The notes beneath the pieces were generated by a model. It did no database searches. It was not told the origin of the DNA and saw nothing but the letters and a program-made list of their open reading frames with translations. Shown here one piece after another: positions 35,978-45,384 of a stretch of DNA of 64,000 nt. Source of the stretch: JAQWQB01 sp047636995 (GTDB taxonomy: Bacteria; Bacteroidota; Bacteroidia; Flavobacteriales_D; Sanyastnellaceae). The stretch's first letter is position 1; the number at the start of each line of letters is the position of its first letter. The position numbers and the translations under genes are program-made. The stretch is taken from contig JBLIGQ010000001.1 in assembly GCA_047636995.1 (NCBI GenBank), positions 124,001-188,000 on the forward strand, written 5' to 3'.

Positions 35978-36633
35978 GCCTTCCCGCCAAGCAAACGCAT
36001 TTGACGTTCAATTTGCTGCCCTCTTTTCACGAGGTATGCAGAGGGTTTTCCTGGATTGGACTTTCGCGGTTGAGGGAGACAACCAGCAATGAGGGCCGCT
36101 TGATTTCTGGTCACTTTTGCTGCCGATTTTTTAAAGTATTTCTGGCTTGCAGCCTCTACCCCAAACGTTTTGGTCCCCATTTCAATCACATTGAGGTAGA
36201 CTTCCATAATGCGCTCTTTACTCCACGTCAATTCAATCAAGGCAGTGAACCAAACTTCCAACCCTTTCCTCACCCACGTGCGCGATGGCCAAAGAAAGAC
36301 ATTCTTCGCACATTGCTGAGAAATGGTGCTCCCGCCTAATTTTCGGTCATGGGTTTTATTGTACTCAATGGCGCTGGCAATGGCCTCTGTATCGAAGCCA
36401 AAATGTTCAGGAAAACGCTGGTCTTCAGAAGCAATAACTGCCAATGGCAGCTCAGGTGACATTTCATCTAGGTCTACCCATGACCTGTCATGCGATTTCC
36501 CTTGGAGCAACTGCAATAAAGTAGTTGGCGGATTAACCCACTTATACAGGAGAACCCAGGCTACAGAAACAATGACAAACCAGAACGCTGATCTCCAAGC
36601 GAAGCGCCAGGCACGCCAGAAAAATTTCTTCAT
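35947..36633 (-). CDS. mtgA: Monofunctional biosynthetic peptidoglycan transglycosylase
   Basis: 228 residues. One N-terminal membrane anchor and a GT51 domain that polymerises lipid II. GT51 signatures: A-S-E-D-Q-R-F-P-E-H-F-G-F-D with the catalytic Glu, G-G-S-T-I-S-Q-Q and K-E-R-I-M-E-V-Y-L-N. Its start is 5 nt after the end of the upstream peptidase gene, so they are cotranscribed. Confidence 0.96.
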   Translation of the reverse strand: MKKFFWRAWRFAWRSAFWFVIVSVAWVLLYKWVNPPTTLLQLLQGKSHDRSWVDLDEMSPELPLAVIASEDQRFPEHFGFDTEAIASAIEYNKTHDRKLGGSTISQQCAKNVFLWPSRTWVRKGLEVWFTALIELTWSKERIMEVYLNVIEMGTKTFGVEAASQKYFKKSAAKVTRNQAALIAGCLPQPRKSNPGKPSAYLVKRGQQIERQMRLLGGKAYLPWGAVKD

Positions 36634-36638
36634 TCAGA

Positions 36639-37754
36639 TTAAAGTTGAAGCTGCTTTTGGAGCTCTTTTGGCAGCCCCGCCTTGTGCAACAAAACAGCGA
36701 TGGTCTTCATTCTGAAATACGCCGAAGAAATGTATTGCAATCCGCCCGTCTCATTACCAGAACCCCACGAGTTCTTAATGATGAAATAACGCACTCCATT
36801 CTTATCTTTTGCAGTCCCAATAAGGTGCATCAAGTGGTCATCTGTTGTTTTATAGTTATCAAATCCTTCCTGGCGCATTCCAGCTGTAACCGTTGGTTCT
36901 GGGAGCACTGTTTTAAAGTATTGATCTTTTGGCGTCTCTTCAGCCGGATAGATTGCCATCGCATTTTTGAAAGAGAACCCACGCTCACTTACATCAGCAT
37001 CCCATGCAAGCGTGTAGCCGTTCTCAAGAGCAGATACTACTGCGTTCTCTAGTTCGTCTAAAGAAACATTGTAAAATGATCCTTGTGAAAAATTATCTGG
37101 CACCTCTAATACAAAAGGTGCATTCATTGGGTGGTGTGTGAACGAAGTTAAACTTACATAGTCACTTGCGCTCAATCCCATCTCATCTCTAAACGAAGCG
37201 GGCGTATAGCTCTTCCCTTGGTATTCAAACTTGTTAGGTGCTGTTCCTAAATACGCATCTAACACTCCGTTGTATGCCACTTTCCAAGCATCTCCATTGA
37301 CTGCATTTCTTTTGTCTACTAATGCCTTCATCATTCCTTCCAATACCGCGTCCATTTCACCATGATCATGCTTTTCACTTGCATAGTTAATGCCTGAATA
37401 AGCGGCTTCTGGGACCACCCCGTAATCGCGCATAGCGTTAATTACATCATGACTCAAACTTCCTGGACCGAATTGATACTTCCCTTGGTACCGTAAATAC
37501 ATTTCTGCTTTTTTTGGGTAGGTCATGCGCACATTGAACATTTCAGACAAATCATGCTGACCTTTCCCCATGCGAATCAATTCACTTTCAAGAAAAGAAA
37601 CGGTTGAATAACTCCAACATGTTCCTGTTCTGCACTGATCCTTGGTCTCGGTCTTATCAAGCATCATTTCATTCATAATACCGTACTCTTTAACCTGTGC
37701 AGAAGCGGTTAATAGAAAAAACGTGGCGGCCACTGAAAGTAATATCCTTTTCAT
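36639..37754 (-). CDS. Exported papain-like C1 peptidase (PepC/bleomycin hydrolase type)
   Basis: 371 residues from the ATG at 37754, which yields a signal peptide ending T-A-S-A-Q; the longer frame lacks one. Catalytic residues: Q and C in D-Q-C-R-T-G-T-C-W-S, His in D-D-H-L-M-H-L-I-G and Asn in I-I-K-N-S-W-G-S-G. PepC/BLH enzymes are normally cytoplasmic aminopeptidases, so export to the periplasm or surface is a Bacteroidota variation. It lies 5 nt upstream of mtgA. Confidence 0.93.
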   Translation of the reverse strand: MKRILLSVAATFFLLTASAQVKEYGIMNEMMLDKTETKDQCRTGTCWSYSTVSFLESELIRMGKGQHDLSEMFNVRMTYPKKAEMYLRYQGKYQFGPGSLSHDVINAMRDYGVVPEAAYSGINYASEKHDHGEMDAVLEGMMKALVDKRNAVNGDAWKVAYNGVLDAYLGTAPNKFEYQGKSYTPASFRDEMGLSASDYVSLTSFTHHPMNAPFVLEVPDNFSQGSFYNVSLDELENAVVSALENGYTLAWDADVSERGFSFKNAMAIYPAEETPKDQYFKTVLPEPTVTAGMRQEGFDNYKTTDDHLMHLIGTAKDKNGVRYFIIKNSWGSGNETGGLQYISSAYFRMKTIAVLLHKAGLPKELQKQLQL

Positions 37755-37930
37755 AAAATTTGGTTCGAAATTGATTTCTACAAACAATCAGATCTTCTGA
37801 TGGGTAAGCAAAGGTTTCGAAGATAGGTCATTGTTGCTATGCTTGTCAACTCTTGATTGTTAAAAGGGGCATGGAAACCATAGACGGAAGTACAAAAGAA
37901 GGTAGCACATTTAGGAATCGAAAATCATTA

Positions 37931-38905
37931 ATGATGGAGCGCAAAAAAATAGCGGTTGTAGCAGGCGGTTTCTCGGGAGAGGCAGCCATTTCAGGGCAAA
38001 GTGGCAACATGGTCATGAAGCACATTGACCGTGAAAAATTCAGTCCAGTCCTCTATTGGATTACATCAGAAGGCTGGAATGCTGAAATCAACGGCGCTCT
38101 GATCCCTGTTGATAAAAATGATTTTTCAGTACAACTGTTAGAAGAGAAATTTCACCCAGACGCTGCTTTCATCATGATTCACGGTACACCTGGCGAAGAC
38201 GGCATTCTTCAGGGGTACTTTGAACTCATTAATCTACCCTACACCACCGGAAATGGATTGAACATGGCACTCACATTCCATAAAGGAATGACCATTAACA
38301 ATCTGAGAAGCCTAAATGTACCTGTGGCTGACGGACTTCTTCTGCGAAACAGAAAGGACGCGAGCAATGAAGAGATTCTAGAAATAACTGGGCTTCCCTG
38401 CTTTGTGAAACCAAATCAGGGCGGCTCAAGCATTGGCATGAGTAAAGTGAAAAAAGCCGAAGAATTGTCAAAAGCCCTTGACATTGCATTTGAGGAAGAC
38501 AGCGAGGTATTGGTTGAATCTTTCATGGACGGAACCGAAGTACAATGTGGTGTAATTCCCTGGAATGGTGAACTGAGAGCACTTCCCCTTACTGAAATCG
38601 TAACGGAAAATGAGTTCTTCGATTATGCCGCGAAATACGAGGGCCAATCAGAAGAAATTACTCCTGCCCGCATTCCTGATGAAATAAGAGACACCATTCA
38701 AGCTTTAGCCAAAAGAATCTATGTGGCTTTTCGTTGCCAAGGAATGATTCGTGTAGACTGCATGGTAGTGGGAGGCGTGCCGCACATTATTGAAATCAAC
38801 ACGGTGCCGGGCTTTTCTGAAGCGAGTATTATTCCCCAACAAGCCGCAGCAGCAGACATCTCAATAAAAGCATTGATTTCAAGCGTAATCCAATCAATCC
38901 TCTAG
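37931..38905 (+). CDS. ddl: D-alanine--D-alanine ligase
   Basis: 324 residues from the ATG at 37931 (another ATG follows immediately at 37934); the longer frame to 37853 adds a non-homologous extension. It makes D-Ala-D-Ala for peptidoglycan. G-G-F-S-G-E-A-A-I-S near the N-terminus, H-G-T-P-G-E-D-G, P-N-Q-G-G-S-S-I-G-M-S and E-I-N-T-V-P-G-F-S match Ddl and its ATP-grasp fold. The gene ends 1 nt from the end of ruvC, which is on the other strand. Confidence 0.96.
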   Translation: MMERKKIAVVAGGFSGEAAISGQSGNMVMKHIDREKFSPVLYWITSEGWNAEINGALIPVDKNDFSVQLLEEKFHPDAAFIMIHGTPGEDGILQGYFELINLPYTTGNGLNMALTFHKGMTINNLRSLNVPVADGLLLRNRKDASNEEILEITGLPCFVKPNQGGSSIGMSKVKKAEELSKALDIAFEEDSEVLVESFMDGTEVQCGVIPWNGELRALPLTEIVTENEFFDYAAKYEGQSEEITPARIPDEIRDTIQALAKRIYVAFRCQGMIRVDCMVVGGVPHIIEINTVPGFSEASIIPQQAAAADISIKALISSVIQSIL

Positions 38906-38906
38906 C

Positions 38907-39491
38907 TTACTTGCGTTTGCTCACCCTATCTTCATTTCCTTTTACAAAGGCATCCCATCCGCTGTAACTCTTTGAAGCTCCAATGGTTCCGCTCTGAAAA
39001 TGGTGACAAACTGCTGCGGCCAATCCGTCAGTAGCATCTAGTTCTTTTGGGAGGTCTGCTTGGTTGATGTTAAGAATCGAACAGAGCATAGCAGCCACTT
39101 GCTCTTTGCTGGCGTTTCCGTTGCCTGTGACTGACTGCTTAATCTTTCGCGGAGCGTATTCAACAATGGGGATTTGCCTACTCAAAGCGGCGGCAAACGC
39201 AACACCTTGTGCTCTCCCTAGCTTCAGCATAGACTGCACATTTTGTCCGAAAAAAGGGGCTTCAGCAGCCACTTCATCAGGATGAAACTCATCAATTAAT
39301 TGCACACACCGGTCGAAAATTCGCTGGAGCTTCAAGGCATGATTGTTCAGCTTTGAAAGGTGAATCACACCCATTGTTAGCATCTCAACTTTCTTCCCTT
39401 TGACCCGAATCATGCCATACCCCATGATGGTTGTTCCGGGATCAATTCCCATAATTATCTTTTCCGATTGGTTTGCGGTACTTTTGTCCAT
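38907..39491 (-). CDS. ruvC: Holliday junction endonuclease RuvC
   Basis: 194 residues, slightly longer than the usual 170-180 because of a short N-terminal and a C-terminal lysine-rich extension. It resolves Holliday junctions with RuvAB. Acidic active-site residues appear in G-I-D-P-G-T-T, A-A-E-A-P-F-F-G and E-L-D-A-T-D-G-L-A-A-A-V-C-H. It is divergent from the flippase-like gene, with only 19 nt between start codons, so the promoters overlap coding sequence. Confidence 0.97.
   Translation of the reverse strand: MDKSTANQSEKIIMGIDPGTTIMGYGMIRVKGKKVEMLTMGVIHLSKLNNHALKLQRIFDRCVQLIDEFHPDEVAAEAPFFGQNVQSMLKLGRAQGVAFAAALSRQIPIVEYAPRKIKQSVTGNGNASKEQVAAMLCSILNINQADLPKELDATDGLAAAVCHHFQSGTIGASKSYSGWDAFVKGNEDRVSKRK
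39479..39486 (+). promoter_or_regulatory. -7 box for the flippase-like gene
   Basis: TACTTTTG, an exact TAnnTTTG match, lies inside the ruvC 5' coding end and 24 nt before the TTG start codon at 39511. No -33 TTG at proper spacing is seen. Confidence 0.4.
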
Positions 39492-39510
39492 TACTCAAAA
39501 GTAGCCCCAT

Positions 39511-40461
39511 TTGCGCATTCAAAAAAAGATATGGTTCAAGTTCTTGCAACTAGTTGTTGTTCTGCTAGCTGGATGGTTCTTGTACTCCGAACTGAGTGCG
39601 GGGTTGAACTGGGAGCTGCTATTCACTTTTGACGAACCGTCGTATTTTGCATACATTCTGTTCCTCTTTCCCCTCAACTTAGGATTGGAGGCAGCAAAAT
39701 GGTGGAAACTAACCCGCAGCTTCGGGCAACTCTCTTACAGCAGATCTGTTTCCAGTGTACTCATTGGTCATTTCTACACCCTGTTTACGCCAAATCGAAT
39801 TGGTGACGGCGCTGGCAGGCTGCATTTTCTTGCTCCAGGCAACAAAACAAGAGCTACTTGGGCCTTCATTAACGGCAGCATGTCGCAGTTTCTATGCACC
39901 CTAGTTGTAGGCAGTTTGGGACTTGCTATCATCCAACAATGGACCATTGAGACAGATGCCACTTGGTGGATTTACGCGCAATGGATGCGTTGGCCTGTTT
40001 GGCTAGCAACCATCATACTCTTGCTCCTTTACATAGAGCCGGGCTGGGTAACTTTAGCCATTGACAACAGCAAAGAAGACGGCTGGTTTGGCAAACGCGT
40101 GCGTACCCTTCAGCACTACTCAAGAAGGCAAAATGCAGGTACGCTCGTGTTAAGTGCACTGCGTTATGTCACTTTCGCAACTCAGATGTACTTCGCCCTG
40201 AAACTGTATGGGATTTCTGGTGATGCCTTTGAAATTTATTTACGAATTGGGATCCTCTACCTCGCAACCACGCTGATTCCAACCGCTGCGCTTGCAGAAT
40301 TTGGTGTTCGTGAATCACTCGCAATTCTACTCTTTCCTGCCGCCGGTATTTCAGAAGAAGGAGCCTTTGCTGCCACTCTTCTGGTTTGGTTGGTCAATCT
40401 TCTGTTTCCAGCTATTTTAGGTGGAATACTATTCACAAGACTTCAACCATCAAAGAAGTGA
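39511..40461 (+). CDS. Lysylphosphatidylglycerol synthase TM-region/UPF0104-type membrane protein
   Basis: 316 residues, TTG start; no ATG gives a full-length product. About eight hydrophobic segments; F-T-P-N-R-I-G-D-G-A-G-R and A-L-A-E-F-G-V-R-E-S are the conserved loops of the LPG_synthase_TM (UPF0104) family. The soluble acyl-lysyl-transferase domain of MprF is absent, so the protein is flippase- or channel-like only. It overlaps the following glycosyltransferase gene by 4 nt (GTGA), suggesting a joint role in glycolipid or polysaccharide export. Confidence 0.82.
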   Translation: MRIQKKIWFKFLQLVVVLLAGWFLYSELSAGLNWELLFTFDEPSYFAYILFLFPLNLGLEAAKWWKLTRSFGQLSYSRSVSSVLIGHFYTLFTPNRIGDGAGRLHFLAPGNKTRATWAFINGSMSQFLCTLVVGSLGLAIIQQWTIETDATWWIYAQWMRWPVWLATIILLLLYIEPGWVTLAIDNSKEDGWFGKRVRTLQHYSRRQNAGTLVLSALRYVTFATQMYFALKLYGISGDAFEIYLRIGILYLATTLIPTAALAEFGVRESLAILLFPAAGISEEGAFAATLLVWLVNLLFPAILGGILFTRLQPSKK

Positions 40462-41555
40462 GTTTCGTCTACGTAGGCCTCGGGGTCATCACAGCCATTC
40501 TGTACCTCATCTTCATGATTTGGGTTTACATTCATTTGGGGCGAAAGGTAGAAACACTCAAGACGAAGGACGAACTAACCCTCACGATTCTTATTGCCTG
40601 CAGAAACGAAGCTTTGAGACTTCCGCGTTTAGCGAAAGCACTCAAGCATTTCAAAGGACAACTTATTGTGATAGATGATCACAGCGAAGATCAAACAGCG
40701 GCCGAAGCCACCAAACTTCTTCCTCAGGCACTCCTCATTAAGAATGAAGGCGCCGGAAAAAAGGCGGCCCTCAAAACCGGATTGGCCCGAGCGAACGGGT
40801 CAAAAGTGCTGTGCTTAGATGCAGACATCCTTATAGATAAAGACTGGATCAATCAGTGTCAATCCTACCTCGCAGAAAACGCTGCAGATCTTTATCTTTT
40901 CCCTGTTTTGGTTCAGGAAACAACAAATTTATTTCAACAATTCGAAGCGTTTGACATGCTTGGGTTGATGACCATTACCAAAGCCTCGGCAAATGCCAAT
41001 AGACCGATTCTTGCTAATGGAGCAGCGCTCTGTATCTCAAGAGCTGACTTCCTTGATTGTCAAAATGAACTGCGTGAAGACCAAGCCAGCGGTGATGACG
41101 TGTTCTTGCTTCAGGCAATGAAAAAAAGAGACAAACACATTCACTTTGTTCAGGACAGGAGGCTCATTGTTTATATAGAGCCGCATAGTTGGTTGAAATC
41201 CTTTCTAAAACAACGCATTCGTTGGGGACAAAAAAGCAATGCCTATTCAGATCGTTTCGCCAAAAGAGTTGCATGGATTGTTTTGCTTGGTAATCTGTGG
41301 TTTTGCATGAGCTTGTGGCTTGCCGGAGCTTTGGGAGCGCGGGGCGCCTTTGATGCTCAGAAACTGATGCTTCTTTTCATTGTTCCCAAATTGGCCATAG
41401 ATTTTATTATTTCGCAAAAAGCAAATAGGCACTTCCAAACAGGTCTAAACTGGAAAGTGTGTGTTTTTTCCTCAATTATCTATCCGTTCTACATCATTTT
41501 TGTTGGGATCAGCGGATTCTTCTACCGTCCATATTGGAAAGGTCGAAAGGTATAA
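40458..41555 (+). CDS. Membrane-bound family 2 glycosyltransferase
   Basis: 365 residues from the GTG at 40458, overlapping the previous stop by 4 nt; the ORF start at 40386 would lie deep inside the upstream gene. One N-terminal membrane helix, then a GT-A fold: V-I-D-D-H-S-E-D-Q, C-L-D-A-D-I, S-G-D-D-V-F-L and the Q-x-x-R-W-type motif K-Q-R-I-R-W-G-Q-K, followed by three C-terminal membrane helices. This is the layout of processive or lipid-linked GT2 enzymes. Acceptor and donor are unknown. Confidence 0.9.
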   Translation: MSFVYVGLGVITAILYLIFMIWVYIHLGRKVETLKTKDELTLTILIACRNEALRLPRLAKALKHFKGQLIVIDDHSEDQTAAEATKLLPQALLIKNEGAGKKAALKTGLARANGSKVLCLDADILIDKDWINQCQSYLAENAADLYLFPVLVQETTNLFQQFEAFDMLGLMTITKASANANRPILANGAALCISRADFLDCQNELREDQASGDDVFLLQAMKKRDKHIHFVQDRRLIVYIEPHSWLKSFLKQRIRWGQKSNAYSDRFAKRVAWIVLLGNLWFCMSLWLAGALGARGAFDAQKLMLLFIVPKLAIDFIISQKANRHFQTGLNWKVCVFSSIIYPFYIIFVGISGFFYRPYWKGRKV

Positions 41556-41567
41556 GCATCTTGCAGC

Positions 41568-42590
41568 GTGGGAAATTTAGTTGAACTATCTCCGAACCAA
41601 CAGGCCTGGCTTCGCTTCAAGCGAAACAAAGCAGGATTAGCAGGGTGCATTGTCATCTTTGCTCTGATCTTGGTTTCGTTATTAGGCAGTTCTATTCGTC
41701 CTGACCCTTCTCCCAATGCCAATGCGCAAAACCTTTCTATTTCTAGGCAGAAGCCCGGATTTCAGATAGACATGTTAACGCTGAATACAGACCTCCCACC
41801 AGTTCCGGTTGCTTCCTACCAAATCAAGGGAGACCAATTAGAATATACGCTTTATGGAGATGCGCAAAGCAAGTCAATTTCCATTGCAGATTTGGCTTCA
41901 AAGGAAATGGTTCAGCACAAAACCTTTCTGCTTGGCACAGATAAATACGGACGTGATTTACTCAGCAGGCTGATGGCCGGCACGCGCATTTCATTGAGTG
42001 TAGGTTTCATAGCAGTTTTGATATCACTCATTGTAGGCATTACGCTGGGAGCCATGGCAGGCTATTTTGGCGGGAAGATTGACGCACTTATTTCTTGGTT
42101 GATCAATGTGGTTTGGAGCATCCCCACCTTGCTCATGGTCATTGCCATCACGCTCGCTTTTGGAAAAGGGTTTTGGCAGGTGTTCATTGCCATCGGATTG
42201 ACCATGTGGGTGGAAGTAGCACGTATTGTGCGTGGGCAATTTCTCAGCATTCGTGAAAAAGAATACGTGGAGGCGGCAAAAGCCCTAGGTTACAGCCATA
42301 CACGTATTATTACAAAGCACATTCTCCCCAATGCGTGGGGTCCAATCATTGTAATTTCTGCGGCCAACTTTGCGGGTGCCATTCTAGTGGAGGCCGGACT
42401 GAGCTTCTTGGGCATTGGCGCTCAAATACCTACACCAAGTTGGGGCAATATGATCAAAGAGCATTATGCCATGATCACCACTGACCTTGCTTACCTCGCC
42501 ATTTTGCCAGGAGTTCTAATTATGGTACTTGTGCTATCTTTTATGATGGTTGGGAATGGATTGCGGGATGCGTTAGATGTGCGCAGCTAG
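41568..42590 (+). CDS. Peptide/oligopeptide ABC transporter permease (OppC/DppC family)
   Basis: 340 residues, GTG start. The N-terminal OppC_N segment R-F-K-R-N-K-A-G-L-A-G is followed by membrane helices and the BPD_transp_1 EAA loop, E-A-A-K-A-L-G-Y-S-H-T-R-I at about residues 235-247. An extracytoplasmic insert of about 70 residues between helices 1 and 2 is longer than in OppC. No OppB, ATPase or binding protein genes are adjacent, so the rest of the importer must be elsewhere. Confidence 0.93.
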   Translation: MGNLVELSPNQQAWLRFKRNKAGLAGCIVIFALILVSLLGSSIRPDPSPNANAQNLSISRQKPGFQIDMLTLNTDLPPVPVASYQIKGDQLEYTLYGDAQSKSISIADLASKEMVQHKTFLLGTDKYGRDLLSRLMAGTRISLSVGFIAVLISLIVGITLGAMAGYFGGKIDALISWLINVVWSIPTLLMVIAITLAFGKGFWQVFIAIGLTMWVEVARIVRGQFLSIREKEYVEAAKALGYSHTRIITKHILPNAWGPIIVISAANFAGAILVEAGLSFLGIGAQIPTPSWGNMIKEHYAMITTDLAYLAILPGVLIMVLVLSFMMVGNGLRDALDVRS

Positions 42591-42747
42591 TTCCTGTTTG
42601 ATTTAATTGGTTTCAAACTACCTCTTAGCCTCTTTGAAAAGAGCGAAATAGGCTCTAAAACCCAGAATAGTTCTTAAGTCAGAGCTTTCCATGACACGTA
42701 AAAAACAACCTATCTCCTTCATACTTTAGCAGTCTGAATCCCTTTGG

Positions 42748-42755
42748 TATCTTTG
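42748..42755 (+). promoter_or_regulatory. -7 box upstream of fcl
   Basis: TATCTTTG is an exact match, 17 nt before the TTG start codon of fcl. No TTG at -33 spacing; the stretch 42721-42730 contains another near match. The remaining spacer (42591-42747) holds only a weak stem at 42626-42656. Confidence 0.5.
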
Positions 42756-42772
42756 GCATCAAATCAGGACCC

Positions 42773-43705
42773 TTGGAAAAGAATAGTAAGATTTATATTG
42801 CAGGACACAAAGGCATGGTAGGCTCAGCCATTGTTAGAAAACTTGAAGCTGAAGGACATACCAACCTCATCTGCCGCTCTTCGTCAGAAATAAACCTCAT
42901 GGATCAAGTCCAAGTGCGCGAATTTTTCGCCGAAACACAACCTGAATATGTCTTCCTTGCTGCAGCGAAAGTGGGCGGGATTCAAGCGAACAACGTTTAC
43001 CGTGCTGAGTTTCTTTACAACAACCTGATGATTGAGGCTAACATCATCCACACGGCCCACGAAGCGAAGGTGAAAAAGCTACTCTTCCTGGGAAGCTCCT
43101 GCATCTACCCGAAATTTGCTGACCAACCCTTGAAAGAAGAAAGCCTTCTCACCGGATTACTAGAGCCAACAAATGAGCCTTATGCCATCGCTAAAATTGC
43201 AGGCATTAAACTATGTGAAGCATACCGCGATCAATACGGTGACAATTTCATTTCAGTTATGCCTACCAACCTCTACGGCCCAAATGACAACTATGATTTA
43301 AATTCATCGCACGTTCTCCCCGCGCTTCTGCGGAAATTCCACACGGCTAAAAGAGAAGGTCAGCCCTCTGTTGAAGTCTGGGGCTCAGGAAGTCCGAAAA
43401 GGGAATTCATGCATGTAGATGACCTCGCCGAAGCCTGCTACTTCTTAATGATGAAATACAACGAAAGGCTTTTCGTGAACGTTGGGACAGGTGTAGATGT
43501 GACCATCAAAGAGTTGGCAGAAACCATCAAAGAAATTACAGCATTCGAAGGAGAACTCGTTTGGGACAGTTCAAAGCCTGACGGTACACCAAGAAAATTG
43601 ATGGATGTAAGTCGCATCAATGATTTCGGTTGGAAGCACAAGATCGATTTGAAAGACGGAATTGAATCTGTCTATGAAAATTTCAAAACTTTAGACCTCG
43701 TTTAA
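42773..43705 (+). CDS. fcl: GDP-L-fucose synthase
   Basis: 310 residues, TTG start giving the normal N-terminus. It epimerises and reduces GDP-4-keto-6-deoxymannose to GDP-L-fucose. The NAD(P)-binding motif G-H-K-G-M-V-G-S-A-I, catalytic S-S-C-I-Y-P and Y-A-I-A-K are intact. GDP-mannose 4,6-dehydratase (gmd), the preceding enzyme, lies at 63533, about 20 kb away. The stop overlaps the next start codon by 1 nt (taATG). Confidence 0.97.
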   Translation: MEKNSKIYIAGHKGMVGSAIVRKLEAEGHTNLICRSSSEINLMDQVQVREFFAETQPEYVFLAAAKVGGIQANNVYRAEFLYNNLMIEANIIHTAHEAKVKKLLFLGSSCIYPKFADQPLKEESLLTGLLEPTNEPYAIAKIAGIKLCEAYRDQYGDNFISVMPTNLYGPNDNYDLNSSHVLPALLRKFHTAKREGQPSVEVWGSGSPKREFMHVDDLAEACYFLMMKYNERLFVNVGTGVDVTIKELAETIKEITAFEGELVWDSSKPDGTPRKLMDVSRINDFGWKHKIDLKDGIESVYENFKTLDLV

Positions 43706-45270
43706 TGAACTGGCCTAAACACCTCCTACACGGAGCGTTATTTCTTTTGCTCTTTTGGGCGAAAGAATCAAGCGCTCAGCACTACCAAGAACCACTCGAA
43801 AGAACGGTTACGGAGGGAGTTGAAGATTCCTTTTCTGCTGTAGACACTGTTTTTCATTCAGCGGTAAAACCCTATCATGCAGATCAGTTTGAACGGGATA
43901 GTATTCTGAGATTTAAGACAGATGACCGCAGGTATTTTAACCTAGCCGAAGTCAAACTCCTCAAAGAACACCTTGTTGAAATACGTGAAGGCGATTTCGA
44001 ATTGAATCTGGACATTGTTTTAGACCTATCTATTGGTTGGGATGTAGGAGATACATCTTCTTGGCAAGACACCGTTCAAATCTTCAACAATACCAGAGGC
44101 CTCTCAATATCAGGAAAGATTGGCGATGCCGTTTCTTTTCAGGCATCGGTCTTCGAGAATCAAAGTCAGTTCCAGGATTGGATGTACAAATACACTGATT
44201 CACTGCAGGTAATCCCAGGGCAGGGTCGTTTCAAAGAACTTGAGTCCAATGCGCGGGATTACAACTCAGCTTGGGGAGTGATCAGTGTGAAAGCGACTCC
44301 TTGGTTGCAAGTACATTTCGGACAAGGGAAGCATTTTATCGGAAATGGCTATCGGTCTATGTTACTTTCAGATGTGGCAGCAAATTATCCTTTCATTCGT
44401 GTCAAGGCAGAGTTTCTTAACCACCGAATTCAATACACCGCCATCAATGCCGAACTATTCAATCTAGAACGTTTGCCGCTGGGAGAAGTACCAGAATCAT
44501 TGTTCAAACGAAAAGGAATGACCGTGCGGTACTTGAGCATGATTCCTCATCCACGATTTGAGCTGGGCGTATTCGAAGCGGTGATTCATGAACGTTGGGA
44601 TTCAACGGGGACGAAAGCTTACAATTGGGACTACTACCAACCTCTGCCTTTCGTATCAACAGCAATACACGGACTAGACGCGGCAAACAACGCTGTAGTT
44701 GGCGCCAATTTAAAAGTAAAAGTGAGCAATAAGCTTTTCGTTTACGGACAAGCAGTAGCAGATCAAAGTGACGCACGGTTTAGCGGCTTTCAAGCAGGGC
44801 TTCGTTGGCAAGATTTTCCGCTCAAAACGTTAGCCCTTCGTCTTGAATACAATGAAGGAGGTGCTGGAATCTTCACCAACAAAGCACCCTTGCAGAATTA
44901 CACACACATGAATCAAGGCCTGGCGCATCCGTTGGGAACGAACTTCAAAGAGTACATTGTAATCTTACAGCATCGCACGCGCAAAAAACGACTTTGGTCT
45001 GAATGGAAAGGCATCTATCAATTGCATGACGGAGGTATGCGAGGCAACATTCAAAGCACACCAGCAGAAATCTTAGATGGCTTGCACGAACCGGGAATCA
45101 CAATGATCAGTGACATACAACTGGGCTACCTAATGAATCCCACCACGAATACGAGTGCAATCATTGGTTGGTCATGGAGAGACCGAAGCACAAATGAGGG
45201 CCATTTGATCAGTTCCTTTTATTACTTTACTTTCAGAGTAGCCCTTTTTAACAGATACTACGATGTCTGA
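43705..45270 (+). CDS. RemB-like outer-membrane protein, copy 1
   Basis: 521 residues, signal peptide about 1-24 (ending S-S-A-Q). The body is beta-barrel-like and carries the stretch G-K-H-F-I-G-N-G-Y-R-S-M-L-L-S-D and H-M-N-Q-G-L-A-H-P-L-G-T-N-F that recur in the gene at 46494. This family includes Flavobacterium RemB, associated with gliding and surface polysaccharide. It begins at the fcl stop codon, so it is likely cotranscribed with it. The RemB name is from memory of the family, not a search. Confidence 0.7.
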   Translation: MNWPKHLLHGALFLLLFWAKESSAQHYQEPLERTVTEGVEDSFSAVDTVFHSAVKPYHADQFERDSILRFKTDDRRYFNLAEVKLLKEHLVEIREGDFELNLDIVLDLSIGWDVGDTSSWQDTVQIFNNTRGLSISGKIGDAVSFQASVFENQSQFQDWMYKYTDSLQVIPGQGRFKELESNARDYNSAWGVISVKATPWLQVHFGQGKHFIGNGYRSMLLSDVAANYPFIRVKAEFLNHRIQYTAINAELFNLERLPLGEVPESLFKRKGMTVRYLSMIPHPRFELGVFEAVIHERWDSTGTKAYNWDYYQPLPFVSTAIHGLDAANNAVVGANLKVKVSNKLFVYGQAVADQSDARFSGFQAGLRWQDFPLKTLALRLEYNEGGAGIFTNKAPLQNYTHMNQGLAHPLGTNFKEYIVILQHRTRKKRLWSEWKGIYQLHDGGMRGNIQSTPAEILDGLHEPGITMISDIQLGYLMNPTTNTSAIIGWSWRDRSTNEGHLISSFYYFTFRVALFNRYYDV

Positions 45271-45384
45271 CAAGAATATAGGGAGCGCCCTGACCACAAC
45301 AGAAGATAGATGTGACCAAATTGCCCTGTGCAAACATCTTTACACACGCTTGAAAAAGCGTATTTTTAACGAAAGCCCTCTGCC

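Noticed and set aside
42626..42656. Terminator after the OppC-like gene
   Set aside because: AGCCT/AGGCT and CTCTTT/AAAGAG stems are short, compete with each other and lack a T-tract.
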